Assembly: GCA_029945425.1 (NCBI GenBank)
Contig: JAQSDV010000002.1
Location: forward strand, 186,001 to 250,000
Direction of reading: 5' to 3'
Source: a bacterium
GTDB lineage: Bacteria; Pseudomonadota; Alphaproteobacteria; Micavibrionales; UBA2020
DNA length: 64,000 nucleotides
Positions 17,490 to 27,514 of the stretch are shown here, in pieces. The notes beneath the pieces are model-generated. The model worked only from the letters and a program-made list of their open reading frames with translations. It was not told the origin of the DNA and made no database searches. Numbering within the stretch: position 1 is the stretch's first letter; each line of letters begins with the position of its first letter. The translations under genes were made by a program, and so were the position numbers.

Positions 17490-20400
17490 TTAAGCCGCCT
17501 TCAGATATTCCTGCAGCGACTTTACATCGAACGGCCCCGATTGGCGCAGCGCGAAAATGGCATCAACTGCCGCTTTTGCGCCGGGGATGGTCGTGTAGTA
17601 GGGGATTTTATTCTGTAACGCCGCCCTGCGCAAGTTAAAGTCATCGACCACGGCCTGCGGGCCATCGGTCGTATTCAGCATCAGGGCCACTTCGCCGTTG
17701 ATCATGGCGTCAAAGATATGTGGTTGACCTTCATGGACTTTATTGACCTTCTTGGCGCGGATGCCGGCCTCGACCAGATGGCGGGCGGTGCCGCCGGTCG
17801 CGATGATCTTGAAGCCCATATCGCCCAGACGGGCGGCCAGAGGGATAATCACGTTTTTGTCAGAATCCCGAACCGAGATGAACACCGTGCCCGAAACGGG
17901 CAGTTTCGAGCCCGCACCGATACGGCCCTTGGCAAAGGCGCGGCGGAAATCGCGGTCGATGCCCATGACTTCGCCGGTCGATTTCATTTCAGGGCCCAGC
18001 ACCGCATCCACTTTCGGGAAGCGGGCGAAGGGGAACACCGGCACCTTGACCGCGACATGGTCGTATTTGCGGTGATGGATGACGCCTTCGGTTTTCAGGG
18101 TGGAAATTTTTTCACCGACCATGATGCGCGTGGCCGCCTTGATGACCGGCACGCCGGTCGCCTTCGCCACGAACGGCACGGTGCGTGACGCGCGCGGATT
18201 GACCTCCAGCACATAGATTTCGTAGTGGTCGAGGTTGGCGGGGTCGCGGCTTTGCTTGATTGCGAACTGCACGTTCATAAGGCCGACAACCTTCAGCGCC
18301 TTCGCCAGCGTGATGGTCTGGTCCATCAGGTCGATCACGATTTCCTGACGCAGCGAATAGGGCGGCAGCGAACAGGTGCTGTCACCGGAATGGATGCCGG
18401 CTTCCTCGATATGTTCCATCACGCCCGCGATGAAAACATCCTTGCCGTCGCACAGCGCGTCCACATCGACCTCGATGCAGTTTTGCAGATATTTGTCGAT
18501 CAGCACGGGATCGTCGCCCGATACCTGCACGGCGGTCGTGATATAACGGCGGAGGCCATCCATATCATGCACGATTTCCATGCCGCGGCCGCCAAGGACG
18601 TATGACGGGCGCAGGACAAGCGGGAAGCCCACATCCTGTGCAACCTTTTCGGCTTGTTCGGCGGAGCGTGCCATGCCGTTGGCGGGCTGCTTCAGCTTGA
18701 TCTTGGTGATGAGTTTGGAGAAACGTTCGCGGTCTTCGGCCAAGTCAATCGCATCGGGGCTGGTGCCGAGGATTTTGACGCCGGCATTTTCAAGTTCCGC
18801 GCACAATTTAAGCGGCGTCTGGCCGCCCAGCTGCACGATCACGCCCAGCAGGTCGCCCTTTTGCTGTTCGATATGGATGATGTCGAGGACTTTTTCCGAC
18901 GTGATCGGCTCGAAATACAAACGGTCCGATGTGTCGTAATCGGTCGACACGGTTTCGGGGTTGCAATTGATCATGATGCTTTCGATGCCCTTTTCCTTCA
19001 AGGCGAAGGAGGCATGGACGCAGCAATAATCGAATTCGATGCCCTGGCCGATGCGGTTGGGGCCGGAGCCGATGATGATGACTTTTTTGCGGTCGGAGGG
19101 GCGCGCCTCGCATTCGCCGGGGGCGAAGCCGTTCGATTCATATGTCGAATACATATAAGATGTGTTCGACGGGAATTCGGCGGAGCAGGTGTCGACGCGC
19201 TTGTAAACGGGGCGCACATTCGCCTTGTGGCGCTGCTTGGTCACTTCGTCGATTTTTTTGCCGGTCAGGTCGGCGATGCGCGCGTCGGAGAAGCCGAGCT
19301 GTTTCGTCTGCATCCAGTCGGAGAAGTTTTTGGGCAGGCCGTTTTTGCGCAAGGTTTCTTCGTGATCGACCAGCCCCTTGATGCGCTCAAGGTACCATGT
19401 GTCGTATTTGCAATGCTTATAGATTTCCTCGACGGTGAAGCCGTGGCGGAAGGCCTGCGCAATGATCATCACGCGGTCGGGGCGCGGCTGCGACAATGCC
19501 GCCACGATATGCTGTTCGCTGTAGGCGACGCCCGCCGGCACCAGCGCCATTTCCTGCAACCCGTTCAGGCCGGTTTCGAGGGAGCAGAGCGCCTTTTGCA
19601 GCGACTCTTCAAACGTGCGGCCCATGGCCATCACTTCGCCGACTGATTTCATGGCGGTGGTGAGGAACGCTTCGGTGCCGCGGAATTTTTCAAAGTTGAA
19701 GCGCGGAATTTTGGTGACGACGTAATCGATAGTCGGCTCGAACGATACCGGTGTCGATCCGGTGATGTCGTTCTGCAATTCATCCAGCGTGAAGCCAACG
19801 GCGAGTTTCGCCGCGACCTTGGCGATGGGGAAGCCGGTTGCCTTGGACGCGAGCGCTGACGAGCGGCTGACGCGGGGGTTCATTTCGATGACGATCAGGC
19901 GGCCGTCTTTCGGGTTCACGGCGAACTGCACGTTCGATCCGCCCGTTTCGATGCCGATGCCGCGCAGCACGGCGATCGATGCGTTGCGCATGACTTGGTA
20001 TTCTTTATCCGTCAGCGTTAGGGCAGGGGCGACGGTGATGCTGTCGCCGGTATGGATGCCCATCGGGTCGATGTTTTCGATGGAGCAGATGATGATGCAA
20101 TTGTCCGCCTTGTCGCGAACAACCTCCATCTCGTACTCTTTCCAGCCGAGGATGGATTCCTCGATCAGGATTTGTTTGATGGGCGACGCCTTCAGGCCCT
20201 GCTGCACGATCTGTTCGTATTCGTTGCGGTTATACGCTACACCGCCGCCGGTACCGCCGAGAGTGAAGGACGGGCGGATGATGGCGGGCAGGCCGACGTA
20301 ATCCAGCATATCCATCGCATCGGCGAAGTTCGTAACGGTTTTGCCGCGCGCGCATTCAAGGCCGAGTTTTTCCATCGCTTTCTTGAACAGGTCGCGGTCT

Positions 20401-20780
20401 TCGGCGACCTCGATCGCTTCTTCCTTTGCGCCGATCAGTTCGATGCCCAGACGCGCGAGCGTGCCGTTTTTGGCAAGTTCGAGCGCGGTGTTGAGCGCGG
20501 TCTGCCCGCCCATGGTGGGCAGCAGTGCTTCGGGTTTTTCTTTTTCGAGGATCTTGGCCACGATCTCGGGCGTGATCGGTTCGATATATGTGGCGTCCGC
20601 CAGATCGGGGTCGGTCATGATTGTGGCGGGGTTGGAGTTGATCAGGACGACCCGATACCCTTCCTCCCGCAGCGCCTTGCAGGCTTGCGTGCCGGAATAG
20701 TCAAACTCGCAAGCCTGACCAATAACGATAGGGCCAGCGCCGATAATGGCGATGGTCTTGATATCCGTGCGCTTGGGCAT
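17490..20780 (-). CDS. carB: Carbamoyl-phosphate synthase large subunit
   Basis: Synthesises carbamoyl phosphate from bicarbonate, ammonia and two ATP, for pyrimidines and arginine. The 1096-residue protein has two homologous ATP-grasp halves: [18 protein letters not shown] and [11 protein letters not shown] in the first, [16 protein letters not shown] and [10 protein letters not shown] in the second. The C-terminal MGS-like allosteric domain (about 950-1090) contains [14 protein letters not shown]. Length is standard. Unusually, carA is not adjacent: three MFS/spermidine-synthase-like genes lie between carA and carB on the same strand, with a 102-base gap just before carB where a separate promoter could be. 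Confidence 0.97.
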   Translation of the reverse strand: MPKRTDIKTIAIIGAGPIVIGQACEFDYSGTQACKALREEGYRVVLINSNPATIMTDPDLADATYIEPITPEIVAKILEKEKPEALLPTMGGQTALNTALELAKNGTLARLGIELIGAKEEAIEVAEDRDLFKKAMEKLGLECARGKTVTNFADAMDMLDYVGLPAIIRPSFTLGGTGGGVAYNRNEYEQIVQQGLKASPIKQILIEESILGWKEYEMEVVRDKADNCIIICSIENIDPMGIHTGDSITVAPALTLTDKEYQVMRNASIAVLRGIGIETGGSNVQFAVNPKDGRLIVIEMNPRVSRSSALASKATGFPIAKVAAKLAVGFTLDELQNDITGSTPVSFEPTIDYVVTKIPRFNFEKFRGTEAFLTTAMKSVGEVMAMGRTFEESLQKALCSLETGLNGLQEMALVPAGVAYSEQHIVAALSQPRPDRVMIIAQAFRHGFTVEEIYKHCKYDTWYLERIKGLVDHEETLRKNGLPKNFSDWMQTKQLGFSDARIADLTGKKIDEVTKQRHKANVRPVYKRVDTCSAEFPSNTSYMYSTYESNGFAPGECEARPSDRKKVIIIGSGPNRIGQGIEFDYCCVHASFALKEKGIESIMINCNPETVSTDYDTSDRLYFEPITSEKVLDIIHIEQQKGDLLGVIVQLGGQTPLKLCAELENAGVKILGTSPDAIDLAEDRERFSKLITKIKLKQPANGMARSAEQAEKVAQDVGFPLVLRPSYVLGGRGMEIVHDMDGLRRYITTAVQVSGDDPVLIDKYLQNCIEVDVDALCDGKDVFIAGVMEHIEEAGIHSGDSTCSLPPYSLRQEIVIDLMDQTITLAKALKVVGLMNVQFAIKQSRDPANLDHYEIYVLEVNPRASRTVPFVAKATGVPVIKAATRIMVGEKISTLKTEGVIHHRKYDHVAVKVPVFPFARFPKVDAVLGPEMKSTGEVMGIDRDFRRAFAKGRIGAGSKLPVSGTVFISVRDSDKNVIIPLAARLGDMGFKIIATGGTARHLVEAGIRAKKVNKVHEGQPHIFDAMINGEVALMLNTTDGPQAVVDDFNLRRAALQNKIPYYTTIPGAKAAVDAIFALRQSGPFDVKSLQEYLKAA

Positions 20781-20882
20781 GAGGATCGCTTCCCTTAAGA
20801 AACCTGGGTGGATTTTGCTGACGTTACGGCAGTGCGGGCGCTCGCGTCAAGTGTCATGATCATGCGGAAATTGCAGGGCTTT

Positions 20883-23114
20883 TCAGCGCTTTTCATCGAT
20901 GGTGCGGCGTGGGCCTGCGATTGCGGGGCGGAAGGTCAGCGAACTGAGCAGATTCGTGTGGTCGTCTGTCCATAATTTCTCGCCCTCCGGCGCCGCCAGC
21001 TCCACCCAGCCGTAGTCGTCGAGCGGCGACAAACTCACGCCCTGCGGCGCCATCGCGAACCAGATGGACGGCGATCCGTGCGGCGCGCTTTCGGGCGGGA
21101 TGTCGAGGACGAAGCGGGTTTTGAGGTTCAATTCCTCCGCCACGCGCAACAGCGGATTGGCCAGCGTAAAGTAGCGGTTCGAGAGGTTGAACATGACCAG
21201 CCCGCCGGGCGCTAGGCGGTCGAGATAGGTCTTCACCGCTTCCAGCGTCAGCAGATGGGCGGGGATGGTGTCGGCCGAAAATGCATCGAGGGCGATCAGG
21301 TTGTATTTTTCCGTTTGCTTGGCCAGTTCAAGGCGGCCGTCGCCGATGATGATCTTGGTGGGGCGCTTGCCGTTGCATTGCTTCAGGAAGGTGAATTCCT
21401 CCCGCGCCACACGCTCGACCGCGTCGTCAATTTCAAAGAAGGTGAATTCGTTGTCGGGGCGGCTGAAGCAGTTCATCGTGCCGGTGCCAAGGCCGACGAC
21501 CGCGATGTTTTTCGGGTTATACAGCGCGAAAATATCGCCGACCGGCCCGCCAGCCCAGAAATAGGCGGTCGGAGTTTTTTCAAGCTCAGGGTCGCGGATC
21601 TGGATGCCGTGCGTGGTCGTGCCGTGATACATGAAACGCACGATGCGTTCCTTGCCCGCAATTACCTGCGGACGGTCGAAGACCTTGATGACGCCATAAA
21701 AGTTTCGCGTGGTGGTCACGATATCGCGCGGGATGACGACCTCCGACACCAGCAGCAGGACAAGCGTGCCGTAAAAGGCGAGGCGCAGGTTCATGCCGAT
21801 CATGATGGCGAGGGTGAACAGAATAATATCCGCCGTCATCATGTTCCGGTTCAATTGCCCGATGCTGTCGGTAATGGCGAAGCTGCCATTGCTCATGACG
21901 AACAGGAAATACATGAAACCGCAGAAACCGGAGAACCACGCGAACATCTTGCCCTGCAAATTCATGGGCTGCGCAAATGCCGGCAGCATGGCGAGCGACA
22001 GCGCCATCAGCACCGGATATTCCACAAGACGGTCGAGCAGCACGGGCAGGATAAAAGCGTTCAGGATGCCGCCAAGCGCGCCGCCGATCGACATCATCAA
22101 ATAATATTCAGTCAGCTGCCGCCCGCCGCCGCCGGGACGTTTCTGCGCCAGCAACATATGGCAGGCGAGTGCCACGACAACGAAGGCAAACAGGTGGCAG
22201 AACATCGCATAGACCGAAACGCGGACGTTCAGGTTGTAAACGCAAGTCAACGCCGCTGCGAGTGGCACGACAATCTGGTGAAACCGCGCTATGTCGATAA
22301 ATTTGAACCACTGGCGGCGGCCAAAGGCGATGACAAAGGTCAGCAGGTATAGTGCCAATGGCAAAATCCAGATCATCGGTGCGGAAAACACATCGGTCGT
22401 GATATGCGTCGTGACCGCCAGCAACAGGGCGGAGGGGAAGAAGGACAGCAATATCCATTCGATACGCTGGCGCGTTGTTGCTGCCGTGCCGTCATGCGAG
22501 GTATTTATTTTGTCATCCTTTCCCTTCGCCAGCGCAAGGCACAGCGCGCCCGCCGCCATCAGCACGCCAAAGGCGATAAACCAGTTCTGCGCCTGCGCCG
22601 CCAAGCCCCATTGCGATTCAATGACGAGGGGGTAGAGGAACAAGCCCGTAAAACTGCCAAGGTTGCTGGCCGCATAAAGGAAATACGGATCGCTGGCAGA
22701 TGGATGCCCCGTGGTGGTGAACAGGCGTTGCAGCGTCGATGATGTCGCAGATACCGCGATAAACGGCACGGCAACCGCGACGGTCAGCAGGCGAAAGATA
22801 TCGACCGGGCCGGGGGCGGCGGTATCCATCGCGATCTGCACGGGCAGGAAAAAACAACCCGCCGCCATCAGGCCGAGGTAGATCAGCCCGTGCAGGCGCG
22901 GGCTGAAGCGCGATAATGTATGGGCGAGGAAATACCCCGCCAGCAGCATCACCTGAAAAAACGCCATTGTGACGATCCAGCCCGCGGGCGTGCCGCCGAC
23001 CAGCGGCAGCAGCATCTTGCCGATCATGGGCTGCAGCGCGAACATGATGGCGGCTGACAGGAACAGCGTTGCCGCATAGACGCCAAGGCTGAAGCGTTGC
23101 GGCAACGTCGTCAT
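20883..23114 (-). CDS. Fused MFS-type membrane / spermidine synthase-like protein, copy 3
   Basis: A 743-residue inner-membrane protein. The first about 470 residues hold roughly a dozen hydrophobic segments with a repeated MIGKMLLPLVGGTPAGWIV block; the C-terminal domain (about 480-740) is a SpeE-type methyltransferase-fold domain with VGLGTGTMNCF, FFEIDDAVERVA, GDGRLELAK and DAFSADTIPAHLLT. Such fusions are widespread, but their substrate is unknown; a true aminopropyl transferase role is not shown. GGAGG precedes the ATG. It overlaps copy 2 by one base. Last of three tandem paralogues between carA and carB. Confidence 0.85.
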   Translation of the reverse strand: MTTLPQRFSLGVYAATLFLSAAIMFALQPMIGKMLLPLVGGTPAGWIVTMAFFQVMLLAGYFLAHTLSRFSPRLHGLIYLGLMAAGCFFLPVQIAMDTAAPGPVDIFRLLTVAVAVPFIAVSATSSTLQRLFTTTGHPSASDPYFLYAASNLGSFTGLFLYPLVIESQWGLAAQAQNWFIAFGVLMAAGALCLALAKGKDDKINTSHDGTAATTRQRIEWILLSFFPSALLLAVTTHITTDVFSAPMIWILPLALYLLTFVIAFGRRQWFKFIDIARFHQIVVPLAAALTCVYNLNVRVSVYAMFCHLFAFVVVALACHMLLAQKRPGGGGRQLTEYYLMMSIGGALGGILNAFILPVLLDRLVEYPVLMALSLAMLPAFAQPMNLQGKMFAWFSGFCGFMYFLFVMSNGSFAITDSIGQLNRNMMTADIILFTLAIMIGMNLRLAFYGTLVLLLVSEVVIPRDIVTTTRNFYGVIKVFDRPQVIAGKERIVRFMYHGTTTHGIQIRDPELEKTPTAYFWAGGPVGDIFALYNPKNIAVVGLGTGTMNCFSRPDNEFTFFEIDDAVERVAREEFTFLKQCNGKRPTKIIIGDGRLELAKQTEKYNLIALDAFSADTIPAHLLTLEAVKTYLDRLAPGGLVMFNLSNRYFTLANPLLRVAEELNLKTRFVLDIPPESAPHGSPSIWFAMAPQGVSLSPLDDYGWVELAAPEGEKLWTDDHTNLLSSLTFRPAIAGPRRTIDEKR

Positions 23115-25342
23115 TATTTCGCCTCCGCACGCGCAGGCACATCGAGCGACAATGTGCCGAGCAGGCTGGTGTATTCATCCGTCCAGGGGCGGATATCGTC
23201 TTTCGGCTTCACCACATGCCAGCCGCGCGACGACAGGGTTTTGCTATCGCTGTTCTTGCTGACCATCAGCCACAGGCTGGGTGAGCCATAGGCGGGGCGC
23301 TTGCCCTTGGTGTCGGCCTTCATTTCGGTTTTAAGGCCGATGGTGGCGGCGGTCGTCGCAATCGTATCCCATAGCGCGAAATAGCGGTTTGACACGTTGA
23401 TCGCGATCACGCCACCGGGGGCGAGACTGTCGATATAAAGCTGCAATGCTTCCTTCGTCAGCAAGTGCGTGGGAATGGAATCCGAGGTAAATGCGTCCAT
23501 GAACAGCAAATCGAATTTTTCCGACATTTTGGCAAGTTCGAGGCGGCCATCGCCGACCTTGATAACGGGCGGCGTTTTCGATTTGCAGGCGCTGAGGAAG
23601 GTGAAGTTGTCCTCCGCCACCTGAACGACAGCGGGGTCGATCTCAAAAAACGTGAATTCGCGGTACGGTTCGTTATAGCAGTTCATCGTGCCGATGCCGA
23701 GGCCGAGAACCGCGACTTTTTTCGGCTTGAAGAACGCGAACACATCGCCGACCGGACCCTTGCGCGTGAAATACGCGGTGGGGGTCATGGCGAGTTCCTT
23801 ATTGCTTTGCACCTGAATGCCGTGGGTGGTGGAACCATGGCGCATCGAACGCACGATTTCGGTCTTGCCTTCAATCGGCTGCGGCTTGTCATACAGGCGC
23901 ACGGTGCCATAGAAGTTACGGATGCTGAGCAGTTCGGTGCGGTCGGCGATCACATATTGCGCGATCATGAAAACCACCAGCGTGCCAAGCGTCAGCACGG
24001 CGGGGGTGAGTTTCTTCAGGAAGAAAATCACGCCGATGGCGAGGATCAGGAACACCGCCTGTAACGCCATTTTGCGACCCTCGACGATATCGACGCCGAT
24101 ATCGGGGCTGGGCACGTTGACGAGGAGGATGGAGAGCAGCAGCAGACCCGCGATCAGCATGCCAGTTACGGACTTCGCCTTGTATTCCTTGTGGATCATA
24201 AACGATGCCAGCAGCGTCAGCGGGAATTCGATCAGGCGGTTAAATACGACGGGAAAGATAAAGGCGTTCAACACGCCGCCAAGCGCGCCACCAACCGACA
24301 TCATGAGGTAGAACGACGTCAACTGGCGTCCGTCATCCAGCGGGCGCAGGCTGGCAAGACGCGAATGGCAGGCAAGCGCGACGAGCGTAAAGACGGCAAG
24401 ATAAAACGCAACGCCCGGCCAGCTGAACAGCCATGTGGAACCCAGCAGCGAAATGACGATGACGGCAAGGCAGGCGATGTAAGGCTGGATCGCCTCCATC
24501 ACGCGCAGCGACACAATCGGCTTGCTGCTGAAGGCGATGACGAAGGTGAGCAGGTACAAGGCCAGCGGCAAAATCCAGACCAGCGGTGCGGAAATGACGT
24601 CGGAAGTGATATAGGTGGTCACGCCCATCAGCAGGCAGGACGGGATAAAAGCGAGGGCGAGCCATTCCAGTTGGCGTTTGCCAGTCGCGGCGCGACCTTT
24701 TTCATTTGTCTTGGCCGCTTTTTTCTCCGGCCCGCGCGCGAACCAGACGCAAGTTCCGGCCAGCAGGATTAGCAGCGCATAGCCGCCCGTGAAATACTGC
24801 GCCTGCTGCGCGAGCGTCAATTGCGGCTCGACCAGCAGCGGATAGAGCAACAATCCCGCGAAACTGCCGAGGTTGCTGGCGGCATAAAGGAAGTAGGGGT
24901 CACCCGATGATCCATGGCGCGTATTCATGAAAAGGCGCTGCAGTGTCGAAGACGTGGCCGACAGCGCGATAAACGGAACGGCGAGTGCCTGCGTCAGCAG
25001 CAGGAAGATGCGGCCTGCCTCGGGGATCGAACCGGAGCCGACGGTATGGTCGAGCGCAACGGGCAGGAACACGAGGCCTGCCAGCAATGCAGCGACATAG
25101 GCAACCCCGTGTTTCTGCGACGGGAATTTGGACAGGGTGTGGGCGATCAGGTATCCGGCCAGCAACATGACCTGAAAGAAGGCCATCGCGACAATCCATC
25201 CGGCGGGGGTGCCGCCGACCAGCGGCAGCAGCATCTTGCCCGCCATCGGCTGGACAGAGAACATGAGCGAGGCGGACAGGAACAGGGTGAAGCTGAAAAC
25301 AGCCAGCGTCACCACCGTGGAGTTCGCGTCTTTTTTAGCCAT
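23114..25342 (-). CDS. Fused MFS-type membrane / spermidine synthase-like protein, copy 2
   Basis: A 742-residue paralogue of the genes on both sides. The N-terminal block MAGKMLLPLVGGTPAGWIVAMAF, the TM pattern and the loop YFLYAASNLGSFAGLLLYPL are shared by all three. The soluble domain keeps LGLGIGTMNCY, FFEIDPAVVQVA, GDGRLELAK and DAFTSDSIPTHLLT. It is next to copy 1 with no gap and overlaps copy 3 by one base, so the three are translationally coupled. All three read as intact, so none looks decayed. Substrate unknown. Confidence 0.85.
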   Translation of the reverse strand: MAKKDANSTVVTLAVFSFTLFLSASLMFSVQPMAGKMLLPLVGGTPAGWIVAMAFFQVMLLAGYLIAHTLSKFPSQKHGVAYVAALLAGLVFLPVALDHTVGSGSIPEAGRIFLLLTQALAVPFIALSATSSTLQRLFMNTRHGSSGDPYFLYAASNLGSFAGLLLYPLLVEPQLTLAQQAQYFTGGYALLILLAGTCVWFARGPEKKAAKTNEKGRAATGKRQLEWLALAFIPSCLLMGVTTYITSDVISAPLVWILPLALYLLTFVIAFSSKPIVSLRVMEAIQPYIACLAVIVISLLGSTWLFSWPGVAFYLAVFTLVALACHSRLASLRPLDDGRQLTSFYLMMSVGGALGGVLNAFIFPVVFNRLIEFPLTLLASFMIHKEYKAKSVTGMLIAGLLLLSILLVNVPSPDIGVDIVEGRKMALQAVFLILAIGVIFFLKKLTPAVLTLGTLVVFMIAQYVIADRTELLSIRNFYGTVRLYDKPQPIEGKTEIVRSMRHGSTTHGIQVQSNKELAMTPTAYFTRKGPVGDVFAFFKPKKVAVLGLGIGTMNCYNEPYREFTFFEIDPAVVQVAEDNFTFLSACKSKTPPVIKVGDGRLELAKMSEKFDLLFMDAFTSDSIPTHLLTKEALQLYIDSLAPGGVIAINVSNRYFALWDTIATTAATIGLKTEMKADTKGKRPAYGSPSLWLMVSKNSDSKTLSSRGWHVVKPKDDIRPWTDEYTSLLGTLSLDVPARAEAK

Positions 25343-27514
25343 TTAAAACCTCATGATCCCGATGATATTTGAATAATTGTCCGTCCATGCACGCTCGCCG
25401 TTTTGCAGCGGCGGCACCCATTCCTGTTCGCGGAAAGCCGTCATATCCGCGCCTTCGCGCGCCATCAGCAGCCAGTCGCTGGGAAAAAACAGGGGCGGGT
25501 CGATGAAACCGTAATGCTTGTAACGCGCCTGAAGGCCTGCGGCCTTTGCGCCCGCCGCCAGCGTTGGCGCGAGGCTGACGTAATTATTTGATATGTTGAA
25601 TGCCAGCATGCCGTTATCGGTGAGCAGCGTTTTGTATAGTTCAATGGCCTCGACCGAAATCAGATGAACCGGCACCATGTCGGATGAAAAGGCATCGAGA
25701 ATAATCAGGTCGAATTTCTCGCCCGCCAGTTTGGCGATTTCAAGGCGGCCGTCGCCGGTGAAGATGCGGTGCGGTGTTTTGCCGGGGCAGGAACTTAAGT
25801 AAGTGAAGTTATCGCGCGCGATTTTTACGACGGCGGGATCGATTTCGAAAAATGTGAAGGAGCGGTCGGGCGCGTGATGGCAGGCGAGCGTGCCCGCGCC
25901 AAGCCCCATCACGGCGACATTCTTCGGCGCGAAGGTGTGAAAAATATCGCCCACCGGCCCGCCATGGGAAAAATAGGCGGTCGGAATATCGGCCATATCG
26001 GGGTCGAGCGATTGCAGCCCGTGCAGCGTGGTGCCGTGTCCGAAATAGCGGATATGGTATTTTTCATTATCCATCGTGAAGTTACGTTCATACACGCGGA
26101 CAAGGCCGTAGAAATTCCGCTGGTACATGCCGCCTTCGCCGTCGCGTGGCATGGTATACGGCATTGTCATCAACAGCAGGCATCCCGCGAGCGCGAAACG
26201 GGGATTGCGCAGCGCGCCTACAAATATCACCACCAGAAACACTTCAAGAAAGTCTAGGGCGCCCGTCGCATAATGATGCATATATGCCCATGCCAGCAGG
26301 CCTGCGCCGCCCATGCTGACGGTAATCAGGTCGCGACGGGCAAGTTTTTCCCGCAAGGAATTGTGGAACAACAGCGACACCACCAGCACGAGCGGATATT
26401 CCAGCAACCGGTCGAAAATGACCGGCGCGATAAAGGCGTTCAGCATCCCGCCGAACGCGCCGCCCAGCGCAATCATCAGGTAATAATCAGTCAGCCGCCG
26501 CCCGTCATCCAGCGGGCGCAGCGCGGCGAGTTTCAGGTGGAACGCCAGCGCGACCACGCCGAAGCTTCCAAGTTGCAGCAACATGACAATCCACGGCGCA
26601 TCCAGCGAGACGGTGGCAATGAACATCAGTCCGAAGGAAAGGCAGACCGCCATCGGGTGCAATTTTTCAATCCGTTGCTGCCACGCGGCAGATGGTTTGC
26701 CGAAGGCCAGCACGAAGGTAAGCAGGTAAATGCCCAGCGGCAGCACCCAGAGCAGCGGGACGGCGATGATCGCGGTCGTGATCTGCGTCGTCACGCCCAT
26801 CATCAGGCTGGAGGGGATGAAGGCGAATAAAATCCAGCGCCAGCGCAAACCGGCGGCCAGCGGCGCGGATTTCGCGTAAACCGTGGCAGGCATCGATTTC
26901 GCGCGGCCAATGCAAATGGCGGTAAGGGCGATCAGCGCGACATATCCGCCGAGCCACAATTGCGCCTGTTCGGGGATCGTCAGCAGTTTTTCCGCGGCGA
27001 GCGGATACAGCAGTAGGCCGGAAAAACTGCCGAGGTTACTGGCGGCATAGAGGAAATACGGATCGCCCGCCGCGCTATGGCCCGATGCGGTGAAAAGACG
27101 CTGCAAGGTCGATGACGCCATCGCAAGCGCAACGAACGGAATGCCGACGCTGACCGCCAGCAGCTTCACAACCATCCACGCATCCGCCGCACCTTCCGGC
27201 TGCGACAAATGAACGGGAAGGAACAAACAACCAAAGACAAGTGCCGCGACAAAGGCGATGCCGTGCTTACGCGGGGTGAGGCGGGAACAAAGATTGGCAA
27301 GCGCGTAACCGGCCAGCAGCGCCAGCTGGAAAAACGCCATTGCGACGATCCAGCCGGACGGTGTGCCGCCCACAAGTGGCAGCAGCATCTTGCCCGTCAT
27401 GGGCTGCAGCATGAACATTGCGGCGGCGGATACGAAAAGCGCCGCGCAGAACAAGGCGGAGGTATGGATTTGCTGCCAGGCGAATGGGGGCCGCAGGGCG
27501 GCGTCGGCCGTCAT
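25343..27514 (-). CDS. Fused MFS-type membrane / spermidine synthase-like protein, copy 1
   Basis: A 723-residue paralogue, the first of the three. It shares MTGKMLLPLVGGTPSGWIVAMAF, YFLYAASNLGSFSGLLLYPL and PLDDGRRLTDYYLMIALGGAFGG in the membrane part. The synthase-like domain has MGLGAGTLACHH, FFEIDPAVVKIA, GDGRLEIAK and DAFSSDMVPVHLIS; it lacks the T-M-N-C of the others after the glycine loop. The start codon overlaps the carA stop by 4 bases (ATGA) and has only a weak Shine-Dalgarno, which implies coupling to carA translation. Role unknown. Confidence 0.85.
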   Translation of the reverse strand: MTADAALRPPFAWQQIHTSALFCAALFVSAAAMFMLQPMTGKMLLPLVGGTPSGWIVAMAFFQLALLAGYALANLCSRLTPRKHGIAFVAALVFGCLFLPVHLSQPEGAADAWMVVKLLAVSVGIPFVALAMASSTLQRLFTASGHSAAGDPYFLYAASNLGSFSGLLLYPLAAEKLLTIPEQAQLWLGGYVALIALTAICIGRAKSMPATVYAKSAPLAAGLRWRWILFAFIPSSLMMGVTTQITTAIIAVPLLWVLPLGIYLLTFVLAFGKPSAAWQQRIEKLHPMAVCLSFGLMFIATVSLDAPWIVMLLQLGSFGVVALAFHLKLAALRPLDDGRRLTDYYLMIALGGAFGGMLNAFIAPVIFDRLLEYPLVLVVSLLFHNSLREKLARRDLITVSMGGAGLLAWAYMHHYATGALDFLEVFLVVIFVGALRNPRFALAGCLLLMTMPYTMPRDGEGGMYQRNFYGLVRVYERNFTMDNEKYHIRYFGHGTTLHGLQSLDPDMADIPTAYFSHGGPVGDIFHTFAPKNVAVMGLGAGTLACHHAPDRSFTFFEIDPAVVKIARDNFTYLSSCPGKTPHRIFTGDGRLEIAKLAGEKFDLIILDAFSSDMVPVHLISVEAIELYKTLLTDNGMLAFNISNNYVSLAPTLAAGAKAAGLQARYKHYGFIDPPLFFPSDWLLMAREGADMTAFREQEWVPPLQNGERAWTDNYSNIIGIMRF

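Noticed and set aside
18654..19646. 330-codon plus-strand reading frame opposite carB
   Set aside because: carB is certain here; the frame is a GC-rich antisense shadow with low-complexity Arg/Ala/Asp-rich sequence and no domain.
20883..27514. True spermidine synthases
   Set aside because: They carry long membrane domains and lack a clear putrescine-binding set of residues, so I list them only as spermidine synthase-like fusions.
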